From Pseudomonas arsenicoxydans (GTDB lineage: Bacteria; Pseudomonadota; Gammaproteobacteria; Pseudomonadales; Pseudomonadaceae), in NCBI RefSeq assembly GCF_006438915.1, contig NZ_RCZE01000002.1, positions 499,144 through 563,143 of the forward strand: DNA of 64,000 bases. Direction: 5' to 3'. The stretch's first letter is position 1; each line of letters starts with the position of its first letter. The notes under the pieces were generated by a model that worked only from the letters and a program-made list of their open reading frames with translations, ran no database searches and was not told the origin of the DNA. The translations under genes and the position numbers were made by a program. Below, one piece after another: positions 25,906-38,835 of the stretch.

Positions 25906-27585
25906 ATGAATAAAAACATTTCTCGTCGTAGCGGAGGTCAGATTTTGGTGGATGCGTTGCGCATCCATGGCGTCAAAAGAGCCTTTTGCGTGCCTGGCGA
26001 AAGTTATCTGGCAGTCCTTGATGCTCTGCATGACGTGCGCGAAGAAATCGACTTGGTCGTCTGCCGCCAGGAAGGCGGTGCAGCCTATATGGCAGAAGCC
26101 TATGGCAAGCTGACCGGAGAGCCGGGCATCTGCTTCGTGACCCGAGGCCCGGGCGCTACAAACGCCTCTATTGGCGTTCACACCGCGTTTCAAGACTCAT
26201 CTCCCATGATTCTGTTCATCGGCCAAGTCGCTCGCGATCAACAGTATCGCGAAGCGTTTCAGGAAGTTGATTTCCGCCAGATGTTTGGCCCCCTCGCGAA
26301 ATGGGTCGTGCAAATAGAGGACACCCGCAGGATTCCCGAGCTGATAAGTCAGGCGTTCCATCGAGCGGTCAATGGCAGACCCGGGCCTGTAGTGGTCGCC
26401 CTGCCAGAAGACATGCTGACCGAGAGGGTGGAAGTCAGTGATGCCGGGCCGTTCAAGCGAGTCGTCATGACACCGGCAGTCGAACAAATGGCCGAGATGG
26501 AGCAACTGCTTCAGCAAGCCGAACGTCCATTGATGGTGTTGGGAGGCAGTGGTTGGGATACCGAGTCCGTGCACAACATCCAGTGTTTTGCTGAACAGCA
26601 GAACCTCCCGGTGGCGGCCTCCTTCCGTTGCCAGGACCTGTTCGACAATCGTCACCCCAACTACGCCGGCGACCTTGGGTTCGCAGCGTCCGCCCAACTC
26701 AGCGCAGCAGTGAAAGACGCTGATCTTCTGCTGGTTGTGGGTTCTCGAATGGGGGAAGTATCGACGGGTGGATACGCGGCATTGGACATCCCCGTCCCCA
26801 AACAAAGCCTGATCCACGTACACCAGGGTATTGAGGAACTGGGGCGGGTGTACCAGCCCACACTGGCGATCAACAGCAGTATGTCGAGTTTCGCAACAGG
26901 GGCAGCGAAGCTGAAGCCCGACACGTCTGAACGACACAGTGAATGGACGCGCTCACTGAATGAAAACTATCAACGCAACCTCCAGTGCCCTACCTCCCCT
27001 GGCGATGTTCAACTGGCCGAAATCATAAACTGGCTAAATCGGCGCCTTCCCGATGACGCCATCCTTACCAACGGCGCTGGCAACTATGCCGTATGGCTCC
27101 AACGCTTTTATCAGTTCCGCCATTACCGCACTCAGCTAGGACCTACCAATGGCTCTATGGGTTATGGCGTACCCGCTGCGGTGGCGGCAAAACTGACTTG
27201 CCCGGATCGACTGGTGGTTTCATTTTCCGGGGATGGCTGTTTCTTGATGAACGGCCAGGAAATAGCAACCGCCGCACAATATGGCGCCAACGTGATCTTT
27301 ATTGTGATCAATAACGGTATGTACGGAACCATCAGAATGCACCAGGAACGCAACTATCCTGGACGGGTTTCAGGAACCGAATTGCATAACCCGGATTTCT
27401 CAGCACTTGCACAGGCCTATGGGCTCCACGGCGAAGTCGTCACCCACACCGACGAGTTCGCACCCGCGTTCGAACGCTGCGTGAAAGCATCCGGCGCTTC
27501 CTTGATTGAAGTCAGGATCGATCCTGAGGCCCTGACACCACGGATGAGCCTGACGCAAATCCGAGAACAAGCACGCAAACAATAA
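25906..27585 (+). CDS. Thiamine diphosphate-dependent enzyme, acetolactate-synthase-like, function unknown
   Basis: 559 residues from ATG 25906 (AGGAG upstream). Three domains as in the ThDP decarboxylase/carboligase family: PYR domain with the cofactor glutamate Glu56 in CRQEGGA, central TPP_enzyme_M domain (residues about 190-330), and PP domain with GDG at 442-444 and NN at 469-470. It lacks recognisable regulatory-subunit partners, so it is not an ordinary IlvB. Its place between hglS and an OCD-family reductase suggests a 2-oxo acid substrate, for example 6-amino-2-oxohexanoate or 2-oxoadipate. That is inference; benzoylformate-decarboxylase-like or carboligase chemistry is equally open. 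Confidence 0.82.
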   Translation: MNKNISRRSGGQILVDALRIHGVKRAFCVPGESYLAVLDALHDVREEIDLVVCRQEGGAAYMAEAYGKLTGEPGICFVTRGPGATNASIGVHTAFQDSSPMILFIGQVARDQQYREAFQEVDFRQMFGPLAKWVVQIEDTRRIPELISQAFHRAVNGRPGPVVVALPEDMLTERVEVSDAGPFKRVVMTPAVEQMAEMEQLLQQAERPLMVLGGSGWDTESVHNIQCFAEQQNLPVAASFRCQDLFDNRHPNYAGDLGFAASAQLSAAVKDADLLLVVGSRMGEVSTGGYAALDIPVPKQSLIHVHQGIEELGRVYQPTLAINSSMSSFATGAAKLKPDTSERHSEWTRSLNENYQRNLQCPTSPGDVQLAEIINWLNRRLPDDAILTNGAGNYAVWLQRFYQFRHYRTQLGPTNGSMGYGVPAAVAAKLTCPDRLVVSFSGDGCFLMNGQEIATAAQYGANVIFIVINNGMYGTIRMHQERNYPGRVSGTELHNPDFSALAQAYGLHGEVVTHTDEFAPAFERCVKASGASLIEVRIDPEALTPRMSLTQIREQARKQ

Positions 27586-27608
27586 TCGGCCATCAGTGCC
27601 CTCTGACG

Positions 27609-27672
27609 GAGGCGTCTGATCATCAACGTTCAAGACGCCTCTCTATTGCGGACAAGCGCTGTTGCGCTTGTC
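27609..27672 (+). terminator. Two tandem hairpins after the ThDP gene
   Basis: GAGGCGTCT (27609-27617) pairs with AGACGCCTC (27633-27641). Ten bases on, GACAAGCGC (27651-27659) pairs with GCGCTTGTC (27664-27672) around TGTT. Both stems are perfect 9-bp repeats in the 180-bp spacer. Likely attenuation or mRNA processing before the OCD-family gene. Confidence 0.5.
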
Positions 27673-27765
27673 CCATACAACTTATTGCCCTGAGAACAAC
27701 CGACTCACTGCCGCTCCGCTCCCACGGCATGAGTCATTACAACCAAACCTGTCGAGACATCACCC

Positions 27766-28734
27766 ATGTATTTAGACGCTCAGAAAGTCGCCGCTGCCCT
27801 CCCTTGGCCCGCTTTGATCGATTCGTTGTCGCACATCTTCACTCAGCCTGTGCATTCGCCAGTGCGTCATCACCATCGTATTGACTTGCCGGATGCGCCC
27901 GCCGCGATGATGTTGTTGATGCCAGCCTGGATTGAAGGGCAATACCTTGGGGTGAAGCAGGTCAATGTGTTTCCAGGCAACAACGCTTCAGGCCTGCCGG
28001 CCTTGAGCAGCAACTATCTGCTCAGCTGTGGCAAGACAGGCCAGCCGCTGGCCCAGCTTGAAGGAAATGAACTGACCGCGCGCCGCACTGCCGCAGCGTC
28101 CGCATTGGCTTCCCGATATTTGTCGCGTCCTGATGCCAGTCGACTGTTGATGGTCGGTAGTGGGCGCATGGCACGCTATCTGGTACCCGCCCATTGCTCG
28201 GTTCGCAATATCACACAGGTCACGGTAACGGATCTGTCCTTGGCTTCGGCGCAAAAATTTGCCGAAGAACTTCGCAGCACCGGCCTGCAGGCGAACGCCA
28301 TCAGCCTGGATCAGCTGGAGCAGGCGACCGCCAATGCCGACATTATCAGTTGCGCCACGCTCTCCACCGAACCGCTGATTTACGGGGATTGGCTACAACC
28401 GGGCGTTCATTTGGATCTGATTGGCAGTTTTACGCCTACCATGCGCGAAGCCGATGATGTCGCCGTTCAACGTTGCGACGTCTTCGTCGACACCCGCGCC
28501 GGTGCTTTGGCGGAATCTGGCGACCTCATCATTCCGATGAGCAATGGCAAGCTGACCACCAGCGACATCCTGGCTGAATTCACTGAGCTGTGCGCAGGCA
28601 CCCACAGAGGTCGAGCGCAACTGGAGAATCCTGACAGCGCCATGACCCTGTTCAAATCCGTAGGCGCGTCCATTGAGGATCTCGCTGCGGCGATTCTCGC
28701 CTATGAACGTGTATCAGCCCATCAAAACGCCTGA
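27766..28734 (+). CDS. Ornithine cyclodeaminase/mu-crystallin family reductase, probable cyclic-imine (Pip2C/Pyr2C) reductase
   Basis: 322 residues. Family marks: LGVKQVNVFPGN, the substrate segment ELTARRTAAASALASRYL, Rossmann motif MVGSGRMARYL, LIGSFTPTMREADD, and the C-terminal TLFKSVGASIEDLAAA. Members include true cyclodeaminases and NAD(P)H ketimine reductases (LhpI, mu-crystallin). In this cluster the missing step is reduction of delta1-piperideine-2-carboxylate to L-pipecolate, which LhpI-type enzymes can do, so that is the favoured role. A paralogue, dauB, lies at 35881. Lysine cyclodeaminase would be the main alternative, also giving pipecolate. Confidence 0.8.
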   Translation: MYLDAQKVAAALPWPALIDSLSHIFTQPVHSPVRHHHRIDLPDAPAAMMLLMPAWIEGQYLGVKQVNVFPGNNASGLPALSSNYLLSCGKTGQPLAQLEGNELTARRTAAASALASRYLSRPDASRLLMVGSGRMARYLVPAHCSVRNITQVTVTDLSLASAQKFAEELRSTGLQANAISLDQLEQATANADIISCATLSTEPLIYGDWLQPGVHLDLIGSFTPTMREADDVAVQRCDVFVDTRAGALAESGDLIIPMSNGKLTTSDILAEFTELCAGTHRGRAQLENPDSAMTLFKSVGASIEDLAAAILAYERVSAHQNA

Positions 28735-28836
28735 CGATAAACACAGGCTGTTGACGCCGATCGAACGCAGCACCTCCCTGGCGATGACCCTTTGACCCAA
28801 GCCGCACTGGCGTCCTGATCCTCAAATCCCAGGCAA

Positions 28837-28868
28837 AAATAAACCCGGAACACTGTCCGGGTTTATTT
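28837..28868. terminator. Bidirectional terminator between OCD-family gene and aapP
   Basis: AAATAAACCCGGA (28837-28849) and TCCGGGTTTATTT (28856-28868) are perfect complements with a six-base loop. A-rich and T-rich outer arms serve both convergent genes. Confidence 0.85.
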
Positions 28869-28884
28869 CACTGCCTGGCTTGGA

Positions 28885-29649
28885 TCAATGCAGGATCTGG
28901 CTCAGGAACATCTTGGTTCGCTCATTCTGCGGATTATCGAAGAAGTCGTTCGGCGCAGCCTGTTCGACGATCTCGCCCTTGTCCATGAAGATCACACGGT
29001 TGGCCACGGTACGGGCGAAGCCCATTTCGTGGGTTACGCAGAGCATGGTCATGCCGTCTTCAGCCAGACCGATCATGGTGTCCAGCACCTCTTTCACCAT
29101 CTCGGGGTCGAGTGCCGAAGTCGGTTCGTCGAACAACATGATTTTCGGTTTCATGCACAGCGCGCGGGCAATCGCTACACGCTGTTGCTGGCCACCGGAC
29201 AGTTGCCCCGGGAATTTGTGCGCCTGCTCCGGAATGCGTACGCGCTCCAGGTAATGCATGGCGATTTCCTCGGCCTGGCGCTTGGGCATTTTGCGCACCC
29301 ACATTGGCGCCAGGGTGCAGTTCTGCAGGATGGTCAGGTGCGGAAACAGGTTGAAGTGCTGGAACACCATGCCGACTTCACGGCGCACCGATTCGATCTG
29401 CTTGAGGTCGTTGGTCAGTTCCACGCCATCGACCACGATGCGACCCTGCTGGTGTTCTTCCAGACGATTGAGGCAACGGATCGTGGTGGATTTGCCGGAA
29501 CCCGAAGGGCCACACAACACGATACGCTCGCCCTGTTTCACGTTCAGGTTGATGTCTTTCAATACGTGAAACTGGCCGTACCACTTGTTCACGCCCTGCA
29601 TCTGAATAATGCCTTCAGGGCTCACAGGCTTTTTGATTGCTTCGCTCAT
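28885..29649 (-). CDS. aapP: Polar amino-acid ABC transporter ATPase (AapP)
   Basis: 254 residues from ATG 29649. Walker [10 protein letters not shown], signature [15 protein letters not shown], Walker [15 protein letters not shown], switch His in [10 protein letters not shown]. The HisP/GlnQ-type subfamily. Last gene of aapJ-aapQ-aapM-aapP, ten bases after aapM. Supplies energy for broad-specificity L-amino-acid uptake. Confidence 0.93.
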   Translation of the reverse strand: MSEAIKKPVSPEGIIQMQGVNKWYGQFHVLKDINLNVKQGERIVLCGPSGSGKSTTIRCLNRLEEHQQGRIVVDGVELTNDLKQIESVRREVGMVFQHFNLFPHLTILQNCTLAPMWVRKMPKRQAEEIAMHYLERVRIPEQAHKFPGQLSGGQQQRVAIARALCMKPKIMLFDEPTSALDPEMVKEVLDTMIGLAEDGMTMLCVTHEMGFARTVANRVIFMDKGEIVEQAAPNDFFDNPQNERTKMFLSQILH

Positions 29650-29659
29650 TACAGAACTC

Positions 29660-30757
29660 CTAACGCTTGTGGCCAGTGTCGAGCTTGCGTTCCAGATGCA
29701 TGGAATAGCGCGACATACCAAAACAGAAAATCCAGAACACCAGGGCCGCGAACACATAACCTTCAGTGGCCATGCCCAACCATTTCGGGTCGGCGGCGGC
29801 TTGTTTGACACTGTTGAGCAGGTCGAACAGGCCGATGATGATCACCAGGCTGGTGTCCTTGAACAGCGCAATGAAGGTGTTGACGATGCCGGGGATGACC
29901 AGCTTCAGGGCTTGCGGCAGGATCACCAGGCCCATGCTGCGCCAGTAACCGAGACCCATCGCGGCAGCCGCTTCGTACTGACCTTTTGGAATCGCTTGCA
30001 GACCACCGCGCACCACTTCAGCGACGTAGGCCGACTGGAACAGGATTACGCCGATCAGTGCCCGCAGCAGCTTGTCGAAGCTCATGCCTTCGGGCAGGAA
30101 CAACGGCAGCATCACCGACGACATAAACAGCACCGTGATCAACGGCACGCCGCGCCAGAATTCGATGAAGGTCACGCAGACCACCCGAATCGCCGGCATG
30201 TTCGAACGACGCCCCAGCGCCAGGACGATACCCAGCGGCAAAGCACCAGCGATACCGACGGTGGCGATCACCAGGGTCAGCATCAAGCCGCCCCATTGGC
30301 TGGTTGCCACGCTGGTCAGGCCGAAGACGCCGCCATGCAACAGGAAGTAGGCAATGATCGGGTACAGCACCAGGAAGCTCAGGCCGTACACCGCTTTGCG
30401 GTGAAAGCGCGAGATGAATAACGGTGCGATACCGATGACCGCCAGCCACACGGTCAGGTCGACGCGCCAGCGCAGTTCCGGCGGGTAGTAGCCGTACATG
30501 AACTGGCCGAAACGCTGCTGGATGAACACCCAGCAGGCGCCCTCCTTCGTGCAGTCGGCGCGCGTGGTGCCGACCCAGTTGGCGTCCAGGATCGCCCAAT
30601 GCAGGATCGGCGGCACCACCAGGTAAATCAGATAGAACGCGAACAGGGTCAGCAGGGTATTGAGCCAGCTGGAGAACATGTTCGCGCGCATCCATGCAAT
30701 CACACCGATGCTACTGCTCGGTGGAGGCATGTCAGGTTTGAAAGTATGAGTACTCAT
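29660..30757 (-). CDS. aapM: Polar amino-acid ABC permease (AapM)
   Basis: 365 residues, longer than HisM-type permeases, as expected for AapM, with an extra N-terminal membrane region and a periplasmic part ([28 protein letters not shown]). The C-terminal permease core has the [36 protein letters not shown] (EAA) loop. Inner membrane partner of AapQ. Confidence 0.92.
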   Translation of the reverse strand: MSTHTFKPDMPPPSSSIGVIAWMRANMFSSWLNTLLTLFAFYLIYLVVPPILHWAILDANWVGTTRADCTKEGACWVFIQQRFGQFMYGYYPPELRWRVDLTVWLAVIGIAPLFISRFHRKAVYGLSFLVLYPIIAYFLLHGGVFGLTSVATSQWGGLMLTLVIATVGIAGALPLGIVLALGRRSNMPAIRVVCVTFIEFWRGVPLITVLFMSSVMLPLFLPEGMSFDKLLRALIGVILFQSAYVAEVVRGGLQAIPKGQYEAAAAMGLGYWRSMGLVILPQALKLVIPGIVNTFIALFKDTSLVIIIGLFDLLNSVKQAAADPKWLGMATEGYVFAALVFWIFCFGMSRYSMHLERKLDTGHKR

Positions 30758-30767
30758 GCGCTATTCC

Positions 30768-31949
30768 TTACCGCTCGATCAGCGCAATGCGCTTGTTGTA
30801 CCAGTTCATCAGCAGGGAAATGCTGATACTGATCGCCAGGTACACGCTCATGGTGATCGCAATCACTTCGATCGCCTGCCCGGTCTGGTTCAGCACCGTA
30901 CCGGCAAACAACGACACCATTTCCGGGTAACCGATACCGGCCGCCAGCGAGGAGTTCTTCGCCAGGTTCAGGTATTGGCTGGTGAGCGGTGGAATGATCA
31001 CGCGCAGGGCTTGCGGGATGATCACCTTGCGCAAGGTCGGACCGTTGCGTAGCCCGAGCGAGTGCGCCGCTTCGGTCTGGCCGTGGCTGACCGACTTGAT
31101 GCCCGAACGTACGATCTCGGCGATGAACGCCGCGGTGTACACCGTCAGGGCCAGGGTCAATGCCAGCAGTTCCGGGATCAGCACCCAGCCACCAACGAAG
31201 TTGAAGCCCTTGAGCTCCGGCAATTCCCAGTGCAGTGGCGCGCCGAAGATCAAGGCGCACAGCGCCGGGATCACCAGGAATAGCGCCAGGCCAACCCAGA
31301 ACTTGTGGAACGGGACGCCGGTCTCTTCGAAGCGTTTGGTGGCCCAGCGGTTCATCAGCACGATGGCGACAATGGCCACGACAATGCTCGCCACAAACGG
31401 CCAGAACCCGTCCGCCGTCAACGCGGCCGGCATGTTCAGGCCACGGCTGCTGACGAAAAAGGTATCGCCGAAGTTATGGCTGTTGCGCGGCCCCGGCATG
31501 GTCAGGAATACCGCGAAGTACCAGAACAGGATTTGTAGCAGCGGCGGAATGTTGCGGAAGACTTCCACATAAACAGTCGCCAGTTTGCTGATGATCCAGT
31601 TCTTCGACAGTCGTGACACGCCGACAATGAACCCGAGGATCGTCGCCAGGATCACGCCAATGAAGGTCACCAGCAGCGTGTTGAGCAGGCCGATGACAAA
31701 CACCCGGGCATAGCTGTCCGATTCGGTGTAGTCGATCAGGTGTTGAGCGATGCCGAAACCGGCACTGCGCTCCAGAAAACTGAAACCGGAGGTAATACCC
31801 CGGTGTTGAAGGTTGGTCTGCGTGTTATCGAACAGATACCAGCCCATCGAGACCACCGCCACAATGGTGATGATCTGAAACAGCCACGCACGCACTTTGG
31901 GATCGCTGAGGCTGAGCCTCTGCTTTGGTGCGCCGATTGAATTTTGCAT
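30768..31949 (-). CDS. aapQ: Polar amino-acid ABC permease (AapQ)
   Basis: 393 residues. Split permease: an N-terminal portion with VSRLSKNWIISKLATVYVEVFRNIPPLLQILFWYF, a long middle insertion, and a C-terminal core with EIVRSGIKSVSHGQTEAAHSLGLRNGPTLRKVIIPQALR. Pairs with AapM to form the channel. Ten-base gap to aapM. Confidence 0.92.
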   Translation of the reverse strand: MQNSIGAPKQRLSLSDPKVRAWLFQIITIVAVVSMGWYLFDNTQTNLQHRGITSGFSFLERSAGFGIAQHLIDYTESDSYARVFVIGLLNTLLVTFIGVILATILGFIVGVSRLSKNWIISKLATVYVEVFRNIPPLLQILFWYFAVFLTMPGPRNSHNFGDTFFVSSRGLNMPAALTADGFWPFVASIVVAIVAIVLMNRWATKRFEETGVPFHKFWVGLALFLVIPALCALIFGAPLHWELPELKGFNFVGGWVLIPELLALTLALTVYTAAFIAEIVRSGIKSVSHGQTEAAHSLGLRNGPTLRKVIIPQALRVIIPPLTSQYLNLAKNSSLAAGIGYPEMVSLFAGTVLNQTGQAIEVIAITMSVYLAISISISLLMNWYNKRIALIER

Positions 31950-31978
31950 GAAGTGCCCCGGATGTAATGGAACAGAAC

Positions 31979-32007
31979 ATCACCCGGTGGTTGGCCCACC
32001 GGGTGAT
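31979..32007 (-). other. Hairpin between aapJ and aapQ
   Basis: ATCACCCGGTGG (31979-31990) and CCACCGGGTGAT (31996-32007) form a perfect 12-bp stem with a five-base loop just after the aapJ stop. No strong T-run downstream. Likely keeps the binding protein mRNA in excess, as at livK-livH. Confidence 0.65.
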
Positions 32008-32014
32008 AGAACCA

Positions 32015-33046
32015 TCAGCGCACTGGTGGTGCGTATTGAATGCCGCCGTTGGTCCACAGGGCGTTCATGCCACGGTCGATTTCCAGCGGAGTGCTCTTGC
32101 CGAGGTTTTTCTCGAAGACTTCACCGTAGTTGCCGACCTGGCTGACGATCTTGACGACCCAGTCCTTCGGCAGTTTCAGGTCCTTGCCGTACTCACCATC
32201 AGCGCCGAGCAGACGGGCAACGTCAGGGTTTTTAGTCGACTTGGCTTGTTCAACCACGTTTTTGGACGTCACGCCCGCCTCTTCGGCGTTGAGCATGGCG
32301 TAGCCAACCCAACGAACGATGGCCAGCCACTCGTCATCGCCGTTACGCACGACTGGACCCAGAGGTTCTTTGGAAATGGTTTCCGGCAGAACCACGTAGT
32401 CTTTCGGCGAAGCCAGCTTGCTGCGCTGTGCGTAGAGCTGGGATTTGTCGGAGGTCAGCACGTCGCAACGACCGGATTCCAGCGACTTGGCGCTTTCATC
32501 GGAGGTGTCGAAAGTGATCGGGGTGTACTTCAGGTTGTTGGCACGGAAGTAGTCGGACACGTTCAGCTCGGTGGTGGTACCGGCTTGAATGCAGATGGTT
32601 GCACCGTCCAGTTCCTTGGCACTTTTCACGCCCAGCTTGCTGTTGGCCAGGAAGCCCACGCCGTCGTAGTAAGTGATGAAACCAGGAAACTTCAGGCCCA
32701 TGCCCGCGTCACGGGAGCTGGTCATGGTGGAGTTGCGCGACAGCATGTCGATTTCGCCGGATTGCAGAGCGGTGAAACGCTCCTTGGCATTCAACTGGCT
32801 GAATTTGACTTTGTTTGCATCGCCAAACACTGCAGCAGCCACGGCGCGGCAGTAGTCAGCATCGATACCAACGATCTTGCCAGTGGAGTCCGGAACCGAG
32901 AAGCCCGGCAGACCATCACTGACACCGCACTGTACGAAACCTTTTTTCTGCACTGCATCCAGGGTTGCACCCGCCTGAGCGAACCCACTGATACCGAGTA
33001 CTGCGGCTGCAGTCACGATAGCCAGGGTGGATTTCAACATCTTCAT
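32015..33046 (-). CDS. aapJ: Periplasmic amino-acid binding protein (AapJ)
   Basis: 343 residues, GGAGG before the ATG. Signal peptide ending ..GISGFAQA; then GATLDAVQKKGFVQCGVSDGLPGFSVPDSTGKIVGIDADYCRAVAAAVFGD, the AapJ/BztA-type start of a class 3 solute-binding protein (about 340 residues, larger than HisJ). Captures polar amino acids for AapQMP. First gene of the operon, homologous in position to P. aeruginosa PA3858 as I recall it. Confidence 0.92.
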   Translation of the reverse strand: MKMLKSTLAIVTAAAVLGISGFAQAGATLDAVQKKGFVQCGVSDGLPGFSVPDSTGKIVGIDADYCRAVAAAVFGDANKVKFSQLNAKERFTALQSGEIDMLSRNSTMTSSRDAGMGLKFPGFITYYDGVGFLANSKLGVKSAKELDGATICIQAGTTTELNVSDYFRANNLKYTPITFDTSDESAKSLESGRCDVLTSDKSQLYAQRSKLASPKDYVVLPETISKEPLGPVVRNGDDEWLAIVRWVGYAMLNAEEAGVTSKNVVEQAKSTKNPDVARLLGADGEYGKDLKLPKDWVVKIVSQVGNYGEVFEKNLGKSTPLEIDRGMNALWTNGGIQYAPPVR

Positions 33047-34170
<1,124 letters not shown>

Positions 34171-34254
34171 AAGCCTTCCTTTGATCATCCCGCTACGCCG
34201 CGCCCGTTTCTTGCATTACACTGGCCGGCGTACATTCCTTAACCAATTGATGAG

Positions 34255-35742
34255 ATGACCGTGCTCAAAGCACTCAAAAAGATGTTCGGTAAAAGCGAGG
34301 CTGAGCAGCTCGCCCCAGTCGCCAGCGCTCCGTCTCACATCCCCAGCCACCGCACCGACGGTCATCAGCCTGGCCGGACCGCTGCCGTAGCGGCACCGAA
34401 ACACGAGCCCGTGACCACACCGGCCGCCCCTCCTGTCGAGGTCATCGCAGCGGAACAACCGCTCAGCGAAGCCCCAAAACCTGCAAAACCACGTCGTGAA
34501 CCGAAGCCAAAAGCGCCGGTTATCCCCTGGAAACTCGAAGACTTCGCTGTCGAACCCCTGGAAGGCAAAACCCGCTTCCACGACTTCAAACTCGCCCCCG
34601 AACTGATGCACGCCATCCAGGACCTGGGCTTCCCGTACTGCACGCCGATCCAGGCGCAAGTGCTGGGCTTCACCCTGGCGGGCAAAGACGCCATCGGTCG
34701 CGCCCAGACCGGCACCGGCAAAACCGCCGCGTTCCTGATTTCGATCATCACCCAACTGCTGGAAACCCCGCCGCCGAAAGAGCGCTACATGGGTGAACCG
34801 CGGGCACTGATCATCGCGCCAACCCGCGAACTGGTGGTGCAGATCGCCAAGGATGCAGCCGACCTGACCAAATACACCGGCCTCAACGTCATGACGTTTG
34901 TCGGCGGCATGGACTTCGACAAGCAGCTCAAGCACCTCGAAGCCCGCCACTGCGACATCCTCGTGGCCACCCCGGGCCGCCTGCTCGACTTCAACCAGCG
35001 CGGCGACGTGCACCTGGACATGGTCGAAGTGATGGTGCTGGACGAAGCCGACCGGATGCTCGACATGGGTTTCATCCCACAAGTGCGTCAGATCATTCGC
35101 CAGACGCCGCCGAAGAACGAGCGTCAGACACTGCTGTTCTCCGCGACCTTCACCGAAGACGTGATGAACCTCGCCAAGCAATGGACCACCGACCCGTCGA
35201 TCGTCGAGATCGAGTCGCAGAACGTGGCCAGCGAAAACGTCGAGCAGCACATCTACGCGGTGGCCGGTGCCGACAAATACAAACTGCTCTACAACCTGGT
35301 CAACGACAACGGTTGGGAGCGGGTGATGGTGTTTGCCAACCGCAAGGATGAAGTGCGCCGCATTGAAGAACGCCTGGTGCGCGATGGCGTCAATGCCGCG
35401 CAACTGTCCGGTGATGTGCCGCAACACAAGCGCATCAAGACACTGGAAGGGTTCCGCGAAGGCAAGATTCGCGTGCTGGTTGCCACCGATGTTGCCGGTC
35501 GCGGCATTCACATCGATGGCATCAGCCACGTGATCAACTTCACCCTGCCGGAAGTTCCGGACGACTACGTACACCGTATCGGTCGTACCGGTCGCGCCGG
35601 GGCTGATGGCGTGTCCATCAGCTTTGCCGGTGAAGATGACTCTTACCAGTTACCGTCCATCGAGGCGTTGCTGGGTCGCAAGATCAGCTGTGAAACACCA
35701 CCGACGCATCTACTGCGGGCGGTTGAGCGCAAACGCCCGTAA
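34255..35742 (+). CDS. rhlB: DEAD-box ATP-dependent RNA helicase RhlB
   Basis: 495 residues. An N-terminal extension rich in Ala, Pro and Lys (residues 1-95) precedes the helicase core: Q motif [10 protein letters not shown], motif [23 protein letters not shown], motif [15 protein letters not shown], motif III SAT, then [36 protein letters not shown] and [10 protein letters not shown]. RhlB unwinds RNA in the degradosome. Between the esterase gene and dauB, as in P. aeruginosa. The ribosome site before ATG 34255 is poor. Confidence 0.93.
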   Translation: MTVLKALKKMFGKSEAEQLAPVASAPSHIPSHRTDGHQPGRTAAVAAPKHEPVTTPAAPPVEVIAAEQPLSEAPKPAKPRREPKPKAPVIPWKLEDFAVEPLEGKTRFHDFKLAPELMHAIQDLGFPYCTPIQAQVLGFTLAGKDAIGRAQTGTGKTAAFLISIITQLLETPPPKERYMGEPRALIIAPTRELVVQIAKDAADLTKYTGLNVMTFVGGMDFDKQLKHLEARHCDILVATPGRLLDFNQRGDVHLDMVEVMVLDEADRMLDMGFIPQVRQIIRQTPPKNERQTLLFSATFTEDVMNLAKQWTTDPSIVEIESQNVASENVEQHIYAVAGADKYKLLYNLVNDNGWERVMVFANRKDEVRRIEERLVRDGVNAAQLSGDVPQHKRIKTLEGFREGKIRVLVATDVAGRGIHIDGISHVINFTLPEVPDDYVHRIGRTGRAGADGVSISFAGEDDSYQLPSIEALLGRKISCETPPTHLLRAVERKRP

Positions 35743-35762
35743 CCGGGAACCTGCAGGAAGAG

Positions 35763-35793
35763 GCGCAGCCGGAAACGGACTGCGCTTTTTTTT
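35763..35793 (+). terminator. Rho-independent terminator of rhlB
   Basis: GCGCAG (35763-35768) pairs with CTGCGC (35780-35785), with inner CCG/CGG pairing, followed by eight T at 35786-35793. Confidence 0.85.
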
Positions 35794-35834
35794 CGCCTCG
35801 CTTTTTTACAAGCGCTTGCTCAACACAACTAAAA

Positions 35835-35847
35835 GTCCATAATGGAC
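35835..35847 (+). promoter_or_regulatory. Candidate DauR operator at the dauBAR promoter
   Basis: GTCCAT-A-ATGGAC is a perfect palindrome 33 bp before the dauB start. Its core TCCA-N3-TGGA recurs at 39780-39790 before the binding-protein gene on the other side of dauR. Both genes belong to the D-arginine unit, so DauR is the probable binder. Confidence 0.6.
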
Positions 35848-35880
35848 AAATTAGTTTACTTGCAGCTTCCGGAGCCGACC

Positions 35881-38086
<2,206 letters not shown>

Positions 38087-38176
38087 TTGCCTGTTCAGGT
38101 GACGTGTCGCCACGATTGCGGCAAACTTCCAGCGCCCGTTTTTACAGGGCGCTGACGCTGCCTGGAGCTCCACTGT

Positions 38177-38803
38177 ATGAACGCACCTGAAAAAGACCCG
38201 GCGCTGGACAATTACCGAGCGATCGCCGATGCCATCGCCACGCTGTTCTTTCCTCATGCCGAGGTGGTGCTGCACGACCTGCGCACGCAGAAGATCGACT
38301 ACATCGCCAACAACCTGTCAAAACGGGAAATCGGCGATGACGCGGCGCTGGAGGACATGCTCAGCGACGATGTCAGTGAGACCAACATCGGGCCGTACGA
38401 AAAACTCAATTGGGATGGTCAGAAGATTCGCAGCTTGAGCACAGTATTGCGCGATGGCGAAGGTCATCCGCTGGCAGTGTTGTGCGTCAACCTGAACATC
38501 TCGCTGTTCGAGAATGCCAAGGCTGCGCTCGACCTGTTCCTCTCGCCGAGCAAGCTGATCCCACAACCAGACTCACTTTTTCGCGATGACTGGCAGGAAC
38601 GGATCAATACTTTCCTGCATGCCTGGCTGCGTGAACGGCAACTGAGCCTGAACCTGCTGACACGCGACCACAAACGTGAACTGGTGCTGGCACTGCACGC
38701 CGAAGGCGCTTTTAAAGGCAAAAGCGCGTCGAACTACGTGGCCAATGTGCTGAACATGGGACGGGCGACGGTCTACAAGCATTTGAAGGAATTGAAGGGC
38801 TAG
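38177..38803 (+). CDS. dauR: YheO-type PAS/HTH regulator DauR
   Basis: 208 residues. N-terminal YheO-like PAS domain (IADAIATLFFPHAEVVLHDL.., GQKIRSLSTVLRDGEGHPLAVLCVNLNISLFENA) and C-terminal HTH_22 (FKGKSASNYVANVLNMGRATVYKHLKEL). In P. aeruginosa DauR represses dauBAR until 2-ketoarginine is present. The palindromes at 35835 and 39780 are its likely sites. Confidence 0.9.
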   Translation: MNAPEKDPALDNYRAIADAIATLFFPHAEVVLHDLRTQKIDYIANNLSKREIGDDAALEDMLSDDVSETNIGPYEKLNWDGQKIRSLSTVLRDGEGHPLAVLCVNLNISLFENAKAALDLFLSPSKLIPQPDSLFRDDWQERINTFLHAWLRERQLSLNLLTRDHKRELVLALHAEGAFKGKSASNYVANVLNMGRATVYKHLKELKG

Positions 38804-38835
38804 GATCTGAGATTTGTGTTGCTTGATCCGGCCTC

